Source of the DNA: Phycisphaerae bacterium
Lineage (GTDB): Bacteria; Planctomycetota; Phycisphaerae; UBA1845; Fen-1342
Reading direction: 5' to 3'
Length of the DNA: 64,000 nucleotides
Assembly (NCBI GenBank): GCA_030428945.1
Contig: JAUIEC010000011.1
Span: 62,001-126,000, forward strand
The notes beneath the pieces are model-generated. The model searched no databases, was not told where the DNA came from, and saw only the letters and a program-made list of their open reading frames with translations. A program made the translations under genes and the position numbers. Below, one piece after another: positions 25,936 through 34,018 of this stretch; position 1 is the first letter of the stretch, and every line of letters begins with the position of its first letter.

Positions 25936-27723
25936 ATGTCGGTAGCGTACAACCAGCGTTCGTGTTACTGCGGACAGGTCGGCGTCGAACACGTCGGGCA
26001 GGAGCTGATCCTGACCGGCTGGGTGCAGAAGCGCCGCGACCACGGCGGGATGGTCTTCATCGACCTTCGCGACCGCACCGGCCTGGTCCAGATCAAGTTC
26101 AACCCCGAGTCGGATCCGAAGGCCCACACGGCCGCCGGGCGGCTGCGGAGCGAGTTCTGCATCGCGATCCGCGGCGAGGTCGCCCCGCGCCCGGATGACA
26201 TGATCAATCCCAGGATGCAGACCGGGAAGGTCGAGGTCAACGCCCGCGAGATCGAGATCCTGAGCGAATCGGAGACGCCGGTCTTCGAGATCGAGGACGC
26301 CACCGAAACGAACGAGGAGACGCGGCTGAAGTACCGCTACCTGGACCTGCGCCGCCCGGTCATGCAGAACGCGCTGACCAGGCGGCACCGGATCGCCAAG
26401 GCCCTCCGCGACTACTTCGACACGAACGGCTTCGTCGAGATCGAGACGCCGTTCCTGACCAAGAGCACGCCCGAAGGCGCCCGCGACTACCTGGTTCCGT
26501 CGCGCGTCCAGCAGGGACACTTCTACGCCCTCCCGCAGTCGCCGCAGCTCTTCAAGCAGTTGCTGATGATGAGCGGGTTCGATCGCTACGTGCAGATCGT
26601 CCGCTGCTTCCGCGACGAGGACCTGCGGGCCGACCGCCAGCCGGAGTTCACCCAGCTCGACATGGAAATGTCGTTCGTGCAGACCGACGACGTGCTGCAG
26701 ATGGTCGAAGGCGCGCTGGCCCACGTGATGAAGACCGTGCTCGACGTCGAAATCCCGACGCCCTTCCCGCGGATGTCCTACGACGAGGCCATGAACCGCT
26801 TCGGCATCGACCGGCCCGACACGCGCTACGGACTCGAGATCAACGACGTCGGCGGACCGTGCGGCAAGCTCGGCTTCCGCGTGTTCGACGAACCGCTCAA
26901 GGCCGGCGGGACCGTCCGCTGCATCGTCGTCCCGGGCGGCGCGGAGATGACCCGCAAGGAAACCGACACGCTGACCGACGACCTCAAGGGCATCGGCGCC
27001 GGCGGCCTGCCGCTGGTCAAGGTCGCGGCCGACGGCGACGGCCTCAAGTTCGAAACCGGCATCGCCAAGTTCTTCACGCCGGAAGTGACCGCGGAACTCT
27101 GCCAGCAGGTCGACGCTTCGGCCGGCGACCTGATCCTGTTCGCGGCCGACACGTTCGAGAACGCCTGCAAGTATCTCTCGTGGCTGCGTGAGACGCTGGC
27201 CAAGCGCCGCAACCTGATCCCGGCCGGCAAGTGGAACTTCCTGTGGGTCGTTGACTTCCCGATGTTCCAGTACAGCGAGGACGACGGCCGCTGGTACGCG
27301 ATGCACCATCCGTTCACCGCGCCGCGGGACGAGCACGTCGACCTGCTGAAGAGCGGGAACGCGGCCGCGTGCCGGGCGAAGGCGTACGACGTGGTGCTGA
27401 ACGGAATCGAACTGGGCGGCGGCAGCATCCGGATTCACCGGGCCGACGTGCAGGAAGCCGTCTTCAAGCTGCTGGACCTGTCCGAGGAGGAGCAGAACCT
27501 GAAGTTCAAGTTCCTGCTCGAAGCGCTGCGTTACGGCCCGCCGCCGCACGGCGGGATCGCCCTGGGGCTCGACCGGATGGTGATGCTGCTGACCGGCATG
27601 ACCAGCCTGCGTGAAGTGTTCAGCTTCCCCAAGACGCAGCGGGCCGTCTGCCCGCTGACCGAAGCCCCCGGCCCGGTCGCGGACGCGCAACTCGAAGAAC
27701 TGTACCTGCGGTTGCGGCAGTAG
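25936..27723 (+). CDS. aspS: Aspartyl-tRNA synthetase, bacterial type, possibly non-discriminating
   Basis: 595 residues from ATG 25936 with GAGGAG at 25924-25929. The anticodon-binding OB fold (about 1-110), class II catalytic core and inserted GAD domain (about 285-410) are in the bacterial order. Class II motifs include FVEIETPFLTKSTPEGARDY, RCFRDEDLRADRQPEFTQLD and GGIALGLDRMVML. In the anticodon domain KRRDHGG has His (H36) where the discriminating E. coli enzyme has Leu; His at this place is associated with non-discriminating enzymes that also load Asn tRNA with Asp. That would need GatCAB, not in this window. Controlled by the attenuator in front. Confidence 0.96.
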   Translation: MSVAYNQRSCYCGQVGVEHVGQELILTGWVQKRRDHGGMVFIDLRDRTGLVQIKFNPESDPKAHTAAGRLRSEFCIAIRGEVAPRPDDMINPRMQTGKVEVNAREIEILSESETPVFEIEDATETNEETRLKYRYLDLRRPVMQNALTRRHRIAKALRDYFDTNGFVEIETPFLTKSTPEGARDYLVPSRVQQGHFYALPQSPQLFKQLLMMSGFDRYVQIVRCFRDEDLRADRQPEFTQLDMEMSFVQTDDVLQMVEGALAHVMKTVLDVEIPTPFPRMSYDEAMNRFGIDRPDTRYGLEINDVGGPCGKLGFRVFDEPLKAGGTVRCIVVPGGAEMTRKETDTLTDDLKGIGAGGLPLVKVAADGDGLKFETGIAKFFTPEVTAELCQQVDASAGDLILFAADTFENACKYLSWLRETLAKRRNLIPAGKWNFLWVVDFPMFQYSEDDGRWYAMHHPFTAPRDEHVDLLKSGNAAACRAKAYDVVLNGIELGGGSIRIHRADVQEAVFKLLDLSEEEQNLKFKFLLEALRYGPPPHGGIALGLDRMVMLLTGMTSLREVFSFPKTQRAVCPLTEAPGPVADAQLEELYLRLRQ

Positions 27724-27795
27724 GCGCGGCCGGCCGGCGACCGTCGCGTGGCGGTCCGGCGCCCTCGCCGACGAACTGACAAGGGAGTGTGGATC

Positions 27796-28050
27796 ATGTC
27801 GCAGAACGAACGTCCCCGCCGCCTGCTCGTCGCCGCCGCCACCGGCGGCCTGGTCGCCCTGGCCCTCTGGCTGGTGGCGGCCACGCAACTGCCGAACGCC
27901 GGCGCGCAGCGCAACGCGATGATCGCGGAACTGAAGAAGATCAACCAGCAACTGGAGTCCGGCTTCAAGCAGCGCGACAACCTGCAGAAGCAACTGGTCC
28001 AGGTGCAGAAACAACTGGCCGCGATCAGCGCCAACACGGACAAGGACTGA
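27796..28050 (+). CDS. Small membrane-anchored coiled-coil protein
   Basis: 84 residues. ATG 27796 follows AAGGGAG at 27781-27787. A basic N-terminus (MSQNERPRRLL) leads into one hydrophobic helix (about 11-29), then a Gln/Lys/Leu-rich heptad region (about 38-80, for example LKKINQQLESGFKQRD) that should form a coiled coil. It could be an inner-membrane scaffold or a secreted helical protein. It lies 72 bp after aspS on the same strand; its function is not known. Confidence 0.7.
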   Translation: MSQNERPRRLLVAAATGGLVALALWLVAATQLPNAGAQRNAMIAELKKINQQLESGFKQRDNLQKQLVQVQKQLAAISANTDKD

Positions 28051-28087
28051 GCGGCCGGGCGCGAGACGCCTGTTGCATCAAGTGAGA

Positions 28088-28120
28088 GGGAACAGGGAAC
28101 AGGGAACAGGGAACAGGGGG
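28088..28120 (+). repeat. (GGGAACA)n heptamer array
   Basis: Four tandem GGGAACA units then a G-run, between two convergent genes (ends at 28050 and 28169). Other arrays of the same unit lie at 44842-44873 (reverse), 49429-49461, 49771-49859 (reverse), 54598-54630 (degenerate) and 61741-61812. Confidence 0.85.
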
Positions 28121-28168
28121 AGCCCGGAGGTTGATCCGGGAGTGTCGGCGCCGCGTCCGGGGGGGGGA

Positions 28169-29464
28169 TTACTCGCCGGCGGCGAAGACGGCGCACTCGG
28201 CTTCGATCTCGTACAGGCCGAGGTACGCACCCTGCATGGCTTCCTCGCTGACGAATTCGACGATCGCGGCGTTGCGTTCGCCCATCCGTTCGAGCAGGTC
28301 GAGGACCCGGGCGAGGGCGTCGTCGCGGTCACGGGCAAGCACCTGCACGTTACGGACGTAGCGGCGGTAGGGTCCGCGCTCGTCACCGCGGCGATCCGAG
28401 ATCTCGAGCAGGCCGGCACGGTGATCGGCTTCGACCAGCAGGCTGTACCAGACCGCGTCGGTCGCCCACTCGCCGGCCACCTGGCGATAGGCTTCGCAGA
28501 CTTCGATCGTGCAGGCGTTGTGCCGGTAGGCCTGGCGGAAGAGCGCGTCGGCCGGTTCACGCTGCTCGTGGCGGACGAAGTAGTCCATCGCCATTTCGAG
28601 CGCCTGCCGCTGCACCTGTGATTCGTCCAGGTCCGCACAGGCCAGTGCGACCTGGTATTTCTGCGCGACGCCGGCGTCCCCGCGGCAGTCGCCGATGACC
28701 GCATCGAGCAGCGCCGCCCGGGCGGCCCCGGGTTCCAGCCGCCGCAGGGCCCGCAACTGGTACTCGGCCTGCGAGAAGCAGCCCGCGCGGGCCGCGGCCA
28801 TCCCCCAGTGCAGTCGCAGGGCGGTGTGATTCGGGGCGATCTTCTCGGCCGCCTGGAAACAGGCGAAGGCCTGTTCGTACTCCTCGTCGTGCGTGTGCAG
28901 GCTGGCGAGGCTGAGCAACTGCTCGGCATCGTCGGGCTTGATCGACAGCAGGCGCCGCAGGGTGGCCTTGGCGGCGGCGGTATCGCCGAACTCGGCCTGG
29001 GCGACCGCCTTGCGTTCGAGCAGCCAACCGAGATCGACGCCGGCCCAGCCGGCCTCGTCGTAGAGTTCCATCGCCCGCGGGTAGTCGCGAAGCCGTTCGT
29101 AGACCAGGGCGAGATTCGCGAGCGTGCTGGGGTCCGGTTCTTCCGGTTCGAGTTCGAGCGCTTCCTCGAGCACCTCGCAGGCGTGTTCGAGGTTGCCCTC
29201 GTTCAGCAGCACGACGCCGAAGGCCCGCAGCAGCACCGGCGATTCGGGAAAGGCCGCCAGCAGCGGACGAAGCGCATCGACGGCCTGGTCGGTGTGTCCG
29301 AGTTCCGACAGGGCCCAGGCCCGCAGCGATGCGCAGCGGATTCGCAGTTCGTCTTCAGCAAGGACGGGAATCTGGCGCAGACAGGTCAGCGTTTCCGCCG
29401 GCTTGCCGGCTTCCAGCAGCAGGCCGGCCTGGCTGAGAATGCTGTGAACGTCATTGGGCGACAT
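28169..29464 (-). CDS. TPR-repeat cytoplasmic protein
   Basis: 431 residues from ATG 29464 with GGAAG upstream. No signal sequence. Tetratricopeptide-like helix pairs cover most of the protein: ALSELGHTDQAVDALRPLLA, VVLLNEGNLEHACEVLEEAL, LALVYERLRDYPRAMELYDE, LASLHTHDEEYEQAFACFQA. The last 90 residues form a different, partly charged domain with FVSEEAMQGAYLGLYEIEAE. TPR proteins usually hold together other proteins; the partner is not evident. A TATACT box lies at 29524-29519 on the minus strand. Divergent from the copper ATPase gene. Confidence 0.8.
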   Translation of the reverse strand: MSPNDVHSILSQAGLLLEAGKPAETLTCLRQIPVLAEDELRIRCASLRAWALSELGHTDQAVDALRPLLAAFPESPVLLRAFGVVLLNEGNLEHACEVLEEALELEPEEPDPSTLANLALVYERLRDYPRAMELYDEAGWAGVDLGWLLERKAVAQAEFGDTAAAKATLRRLLSIKPDDAEQLLSLASLHTHDEEYEQAFACFQAAEKIAPNHTALRLHWGMAAARAGCFSQAEYQLRALRRLEPGAARAALLDAVIGDCRGDAGVAQKYQVALACADLDESQVQRQALEMAMDYFVRHEQREPADALFRQAYRHNACTIEVCEAYRQVAGEWATDAVWYSLLVEADHRAGLLEISDRRGDERGPYRRYVRNVQVLARDRDDALARVLDLLERMGERNAAIVEFVSEEAMQGAYLGLYEIEAECAVFAAGE

Positions 29465-29518
29465 GGGACTTCCACCGCACAGAGAGCCGCTTGGTTGTTC
29501 CGTCAACGAAGCGGGATC

Positions 29519-29524
29519 AGTATA
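29519..29524 (-). promoter_or_regulatory. -10 box of the TPR protein gene
   Basis: TATACT on the minus strand, about 55 bp before ATG 29464. No convincing -35 box. Confidence 0.4.
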
Positions 29525-29629
29525 CGGCTTGTCGCTTCCCTCATTTCGAAAGTCTCACATTTTTTTCCCGCGCAAACGCAACGCACTTTGCTGAGACTGA
29601 TAATCTCTCCGTCGCCGCCCCGCGCGACC

Positions 29630-29658
29630 CTGACAGACGCCGCGCGCGGCGCTACGAT
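29630..29658 (+). promoter_or_regulatory. Promoter of the copper ATPase gene, predicting a leaderless mRNA
   Basis: CTGACA at 29630-29635 and TACGAT at 29653-29658, 17-bp spacer. The -10 box ends six bases before the ATG at 29665, so transcription should start at the start codon. No dyad typical of CueR or CsoR sites is evident. Confidence 0.6.
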
Positions 29659-29664
29659 TTCCGT

Positions 29665-31806
29665 ATGAACACCGCCCGCGCCCAGCGCATCGGACTGCAG
29701 ATCCGCGGCATGCACTGCGGCGGATGCGTCGCTTCGGTCGAAGGCGCGCTCCGCGCCATCAACGGCGTCGACGCCGCGCGCGTCAACCTCGCCACGCAGC
29801 AGGCTCTTGTCGAAACGCGCGACCACCTCGAAACAGACGTGCTGATCCAGGCCGTCCAGGCTGCCGGCTTCGACGCCGCCCCGCAGATCGATCCGCATAC
29901 CCGCCTGCTGCAGCGCCAGGCGGAACGCCGACGCGACGACCGCAGCGCCCGCGCGCGGATCGCGCTCGGCCTGCTGCTGGGTCTGCCCGCCCTCGCCCTG
30001 CACTTCCGGGGGAGCGGGCACACCCTCGGACCAACCGCCCTGCTCGAAGGTCTGCTGACCACCTGCGTCGTCGTCATCACCGGCTGGCCGATGTTCGCCG
30101 ACGCCTGGCAGGCGGCCCGCCATCGCCGCACCAGCATGGACACCCTCGTCGCCCTCGGCAGCGGAACCGCCCTGCTGCTCGGCTGGACCGGCGTGCTGCT
30201 GCAACAGCCTGCGTGGCTGCTGTTCCACGCCGCCACGATGATCGTCCTGTTCGTCGCGATCGGGCGCTACCTCGAAAGCACCGCCCGGCACCGCGCCGCC
30301 GCGGCCCTCGAACAACTCTCGCGGCACCTGCCGCAGGACGCCCGCCGCGTGACCGACGACGGCGAAGAGACCGTCCCGATCGACTGGGTCGTCCCCGGTG
30401 ACCGCATCCGCCTGACGCCGCAGACGCTCGTCCCCGTCGACGGAGAACTGCTCGAAGGCAGCCTGGCCATCGACGAGTCGCTGCTGACCGGCGAGCCGCT
30501 CCCGCGGCAGCGCGGCCGCGGCGCGACGGTCTGCGCCGGCACCACCGTGGTCGAGGGCGACGGCCTGCTGCGCGCCACCGCCAGCGGCGCGGACTCGACC
30601 GCCGCCCGGATTGTCGCACTGGTCGAACAGGCCCAGTCCGACAAACCGCCCTGGCAGCGACTCGCCGACCGGGCCGCCGCGATCTTCGTCCCGGCCGTGC
30701 TGCTGCTGACGCTGATCACGCTGGCTGGCTGGCTGCTGGCCGGCGCCGGAACGCACTGGGCCGTCGGCCGCGCGCTCGCGGTGCTGGTGGTCGCCTGCCC
30801 CTGCGCGCTGGGGCTGGCCGTGCCGACCGCGATCCTGGTCGGCACCGGACGGGCGGCCGAGCGCGGCATCCTGTTCCGTTCCGGCGTCGCGCTCGAAACC
30901 CTGGCCACGGTCAACGCCGTCGTCTGGGACAAGACCGGCACGCTGACGCTCGGGCACCCGCAGGTCACCGACACCCACGCCCTGCCCGGACTGGCGGCTG
31001 AGCAGATCGGACGCCAGGCCGCGGCCGTCGCCCGCACAAGTTCGCACCCGCTGGCCCGCGCCATCGTCGCCGCGCATGGCCGCGGGGCGCCGCCGGCAGG
31101 CGAACTGGAAGTGATCCCCGGAGCCGGCATCAGCGGCCTCGTCGAAGGGCAGCGCGTGCGGGTCGGCAGCCGCGCATGGCTCGCGCAGGACGGAATCACC
31201 TTCGACGCGCAGGCCGACGCCGACGAGACCCGCAGTTGGATCGCGGTCGGATCGCGGCCGGCCGGGTGGATCGCGTTCGACGATCCGCTGCACGAGGGTG
31301 CGGCCGACGCGATCGCGAAACTGGCGGACCGCGGCATCGCCAGCGAACTGCTCAGCGGCGATGTCGCCAGCGTGGTCGGCCGGGTCGCATCGCAGTTGGG
31401 CATCGCCCACTGGCAGGCCGGCATGTCGCCGGACGACAAGCTCGCCCACGTCCGCGGCCGCGTCACGGCCGGCGACCAGGTGGCGATGGTCGGCGACGGG
31501 ATCAATGATGCCCCGGCGCTCGCGGCCGCCCGGGTCGGCATCGCGATGGCATCCGGCGCGGACCTGGCGCTGGCGGCGGCGGATGTCTGCATCACGAGCG
31601 GCACACCGCGTTCGATTCCCGAGGCGCACCGCATCGCCCGGGCGACCAGCCGGATCATCCGCCAGAACCTGGCGTGGGCGGTCGGCTACAACCTGGCGAT
31701 GCTGCCGCTGGCGATCTTCACCGGACTGCCCCCCGGCCTGGCCGCCGGCGCGATGATGCTGAGCTCATTCAGCGTGGTCGGCAATGCCCTGCGCCTGCGG
31801 CGGTGA
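29665..31806 (+). CDS. copA: P1B-type copper-transporting ATPase
   Basis: 713 residues from ATG 29665. One N-terminal heavy-metal domain carries GMHCGGC (C18, C21). Then eight predicted membrane helices with the CPC motif (C378-C380), phosphatase-domain TGE (LLTGEPLP), phosphorylation site D422 in DKTGTLT, SSHPLA of the nucleotide domain, and GDGINDAPAL. The last helices contain GYNLAMLPLAI and MMLSSFSVV, matching the YN and MxxSS residues of Cu(I) exporters. It pumps Cu(I) out of the cytoplasm using ATP. No copper regulator or chaperone gene is next to it. Confidence 0.94.
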   Translation: MNTARAQRIGLQIRGMHCGGCVASVEGALRAINGVDAARVNLATQQALVETRDHLETDVLIQAVQAAGFDAAPQIDPHTRLLQRQAERRRDDRSARARIALGLLLGLPALALHFRGSGHTLGPTALLEGLLTTCVVVITGWPMFADAWQAARHRRTSMDTLVALGSGTALLLGWTGVLLQQPAWLLFHAATMIVLFVAIGRYLESTARHRAAAALEQLSRHLPQDARRVTDDGEETVPIDWVVPGDRIRLTPQTLVPVDGELLEGSLAIDESLLTGEPLPRQRGRGATVCAGTTVVEGDGLLRATASGADSTAARIVALVEQAQSDKPPWQRLADRAAAIFVPAVLLLTLITLAGWLLAGAGTHWAVGRALAVLVVACPCALGLAVPTAILVGTGRAAERGILFRSGVALETLATVNAVVWDKTGTLTLGHPQVTDTHALPGLAAEQIGRQAAAVARTSSHPLARAIVAAHGRGAPPAGELEVIPGAGISGLVEGQRVRVGSRAWLAQDGITFDAQADADETRSWIAVGSRPAGWIAFDDPLHEGAADAIAKLADRGIASELLSGDVASVVGRVASQLGIAHWQAGMSPDDKLAHVRGRVTAGDQVAMVGDGINDAPALAAARVGIAMASGADLALAAADVCITSGTPRSIPEAHRIARATSRIIRQNLAWAVGYNLAMLPLAIFTGLPPGLAAGAMMLSSFSVVGNALRLRR

Positions 31807-31807
31807 A

Positions 31808-31850
31808 AACGTGAAGGAGTGGAAGAGTGAATGAGGTTGCTTCGCCGCGC
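31808..31850 (+). repeat. GTGAAGGAGTG-type intergenic repeat (family R3)
   Basis: GTGAAGGAGTGGAAGAGTG units followed by CGCTCCGTTCC, degenerate copy of the R3 family. It fills the gap between the convergent copA and redoxin gene ends. Confidence 0.4.
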
Positions 31851-31896
31851 TCCGTTCCGCTTCCTGACAGTCACCCGGCGCGAGATTCGATGCGTC

Positions 31897-32676
31897 CTAC
31901 AGCCGCGACAGCGCCGCCAGAATGGCTTCGTGCCGGGGGCGCTGCTTGGGGTGCGTGGCGATGAACGACCAGGTGACCTGGCCGCGGGTGTCGATCAGGA
32001 AGTGGGCCGGCAGGGCGATGTCGCCGTCGCCGAACGGGTGGCCGTTCTCGTGCAGAACGCCGTACGCGCGGGCCATCTCGGCGTTCCGGTCCGAGAGGAT
32101 GCCGAAGGGCAGCGCGTAGCGCTCGACGACTTCACGCGACTCGGCCGGCGGGTCGACGCTGACGGCCAGCAGTCGGCCGCCGCGCCGGTTCAGCTCTGCA
32201 CTGACGTCTCCGAGACCTCGGAGCTCTGCCTTGCAGTACGTTCACCAGTGCCCGCGATAGAAGACCAGCAGCAGCGGCCCCTGCTTCCAGGCCCGCGAGA
32301 GCGTCACGTCGCGCCCGGTGTGATCCGGCAGCGTGAAGTCGGCCGCGATGGCCCCGGCATCGGGCGTGGCCTGCGCGTCGGGCAGCGTCAGTCCGAACGT
32401 GCCGACCAGGAAGAAGCCGGTCAGTCCGACCGCCAGCACGGCCGGCAGCAGCAGGCCGATCGAGCGCCGCCGGCGCAGTCGCCAGACGACGGCGAGGGCG
32501 GCCAGCGGCATCAGCACGGTGGCCGGCAGCCCGGTCTCGCGCAGGAACGGAACGTCGAGGACCAGCAGGTACGACGCGCCGAGCAGCACGGTCAGCAGCA
32601 GCAGCGCCCAGGACGGCCAGGCCGAAGCGGTCGTGGTCGGGCCGGCTGGTTCGGGTTGTTCTAGGTGGTCAGCCAT
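31897..32676 (-). CDS. Membrane-tethered redoxin (AhpC/TSA-like) selenoprotein; in-frame TGA read as selenocysteine at codon 145
   Basis: 259 codons from ATG 32676 to TAG 31899-31897. One in-frame TGA (32244-32242) lies at codon 145 in FYRGHW-U-TYCKAELRGL, exactly where relatives of the AhpC/TSA redoxin fold have the catalytic Cys of CxxC; C148 would be the partner. Reading continues in frame for 114 codons through conserved-looking sequence (VSVDPPAESREVVERY, FLIDTRGQVTWSF), so TGA as a stop would waste the second half of the fold. A hairpin 3' of the TGA looks like a bacterial SECIS. Three N-terminal helices (about 20-40, 50-66, 72-93; RLRRRR inside) place the redoxin domain in the periplasm. 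The start overlaps the M42 peptidase stop by 16 bases. Confidence 0.85.
32196..32236 (-). promoter_or_regulatory. Candidate bacterial SECIS element
   Basis: On the minus strand, starting 5 bases after the TGA: lower stem CTGCA (32236-32232) with TGCAG (32200-32196), internal loop, upper stem CTCCGA (32223-32218) with TCGGAG (32213-32208), apical loop GGTC (32217-32214). The loop begins 24 bases after the TGA, inside the range known for bacterial SECIS elements (about 16-37), and GGUC matches the SelB-contacting loop of E. coli fdhF. Confidence 0.75.
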
Positions 32677-33785
32677 GCGGCCAGCAGCTCCACGGCGGCC
32701 TGGGCGTCCTTCTTGTGGATCGCCTCGGTGACCGTATGAATGTAGCGGGTCGGGATCGAGAGGGTCAGGGCGCGGTTGCCGGTGCGGGCCCGCTGGACGG
32801 CGCCGGCGTCGGTGCCGCCGCGCGGCAGGACTTCGCGCTGGTGGGTGATCCGCTTTTTCTTGGCGACGGCGACGAACTCTTCGAACAGGCCGCGGTGGCT
32901 GATGCTGGCGCCGTCCATGACCTTCAGGCCGACGCCCTTGCCGAACTCGGTGACCGCGTCGTCGCGGCTGACGCCGGGCGTGTCGCAGCAGAGGGTCGTG
33001 TCGATCGCCAGGCCGATGTCGGGGTCGATGCTGTAGGCGGCCGTCGTGGCCCCGCGCAGGCCGACCTCTTCCTGGACGCAGGCGACGAAGTAGACGTCGT
33101 ACTTCAGCTTGCTGCTGGAGCCCTTGGCGTTGCGGCGCTTGCCGCCGCCGGGCACCAGGTAGTCCAGCCCGCAGGCCTTGCGGACGGCGTTGACGCCGGC
33201 CCACAGGGCGACGCGATTGTCCATTGCCTTGCCGGTGATCGCGTCGTTGACCATCTCGGTCCGTTGCACGAGGGTGACCGGATCACCGACCTCGACCGCC
33301 CGCCTGACCTGGTTCTTGGGCATGAACAGGTCGACCATGAAGTCCTTGACCTCCGGAATCCGGTTGCGCTCTTCCTGCGTCGAGATGTGGACCGGCTTGC
33401 CGCCCGGGTTCATCACGCCGAGGAGATCGGTCTTGCCGTGCACCAGCACCTGGCGGGCGAACAGGTTGCGGGTGTCGAACCCGCCCGCGTTGTGCAGCTT
33501 CAGGTAGCCGTTCTCGTCGATGCTGCGGACGTAGAAGCCGATCTCGTCCATGTGACAGGCGACCATCACCCGCGGCACCTTGTGTTTCCAGTTGACGCCC
33601 TTGCGGCCCTGCTTGACACCCGCCCGCCGCACGCAGATCAGGTTGCCCATCAGGTCCGTCTCGACCTCGTCCCACATGTCGCGTGTCTGTTCCAGCAGCA
33701 GGTCCCGAACCCGCTCCTCGCGACCCGGGATCCCCGGGGTTTCCGTCAACTGCCGCAGAAACTCAAAGTTGCCGAAGTCTGCCAT
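32661..33785 (-). CDS. M42-family metallo-aminopeptidase
   Basis: 374 residues. The M42 co-catalytic metal site is visible: VACHMDEIGFYV, MDNRVALWAG, the catalytic glutamates in CVQEEVGLRGA, AIDTTLCCDTPG, and TRYIHTVTEAI with the last His. GGTDAGAVQRA is the usual family loop. Such enzymes form large tetrahedral dodecamers in the cytoplasm and trim peptides released by proteases. An insertion around GGGKRRNAKGSSSKL (about 205-220) is basic and Lys-rich. The stop codon lies inside the start region of the selenoprotein gene, so the two are coupled. Confidence 0.9.
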   Translation of the reverse strand: MADFGNFEFLRQLTETPGIPGREERVRDLLLEQTRDMWDEVETDLMGNLICVRRAGVKQGRKGVNWKHKVPRVMVACHMDEIGFYVRSIDENGYLKLHNAGGFDTRNLFARQVLVHGKTDLLGVMNPGGKPVHISTQEERNRIPEVKDFMVDLFMPKNQVRRAVEVGDPVTLVQRTEMVNDAITGKAMDNRVALWAGVNAVRKACGLDYLVPGGGKRRNAKGSSSKLKYDVYFVACVQEEVGLRGATTAAYSIDPDIGLAIDTTLCCDTPGVSRDDAVTEFGKGVGLKVMDGASISHRGLFEEFVAVAKKKRITHQREVLPRGGTDAGAVQRARTGNRALTLSIPTRYIHTVTEAIHKKDAQAAVELLAAWLTT

Positions 33786-33881
33786 GTCCCGCTTCCGTGT
33801 TCGTGCCGCCGACTGCGCCGGTTAGAGAAAACCGGGCAAAGAATCATCGCCCGGGCGCGAATACCCGGGTACCAGAAAGAG

Positions 33882-33910
33882 AGTGTACGGCCGGTTGCGC
33901 CGGGCGGCAA
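33882..33910 (-). promoter_or_regulatory. Promoter of the M42 peptidase-selenoprotein operon
   Basis: On the minus strand TTGCCG (33910-33905), 17 bp, TACACT (33887-33882). The 5' leader to ATG 33785 would be about 90 bases. Confidence 0.55.
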
Positions 33911-34018
33911 AAAGCCCGACCGCCCCGACCGACCACGGGTATACGGGTACCCCGGACCGTGCTAGGATGGCTCCACGGTTGGCGCCGTCGCTTCAGTCCC
34001 ATTCGTGCGAGATCTGCC

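Noticed and set aside
32242..32244. TGA as a sequencing error or a true stop in the redoxin gene
   Set aside because: The TGA falls exactly on the catalytic Cys position, the frame stays intact on both sides, and a SECIS-like hairpin follows. An error would be unlikely to bring all three. Not fully excluded without selABCD.
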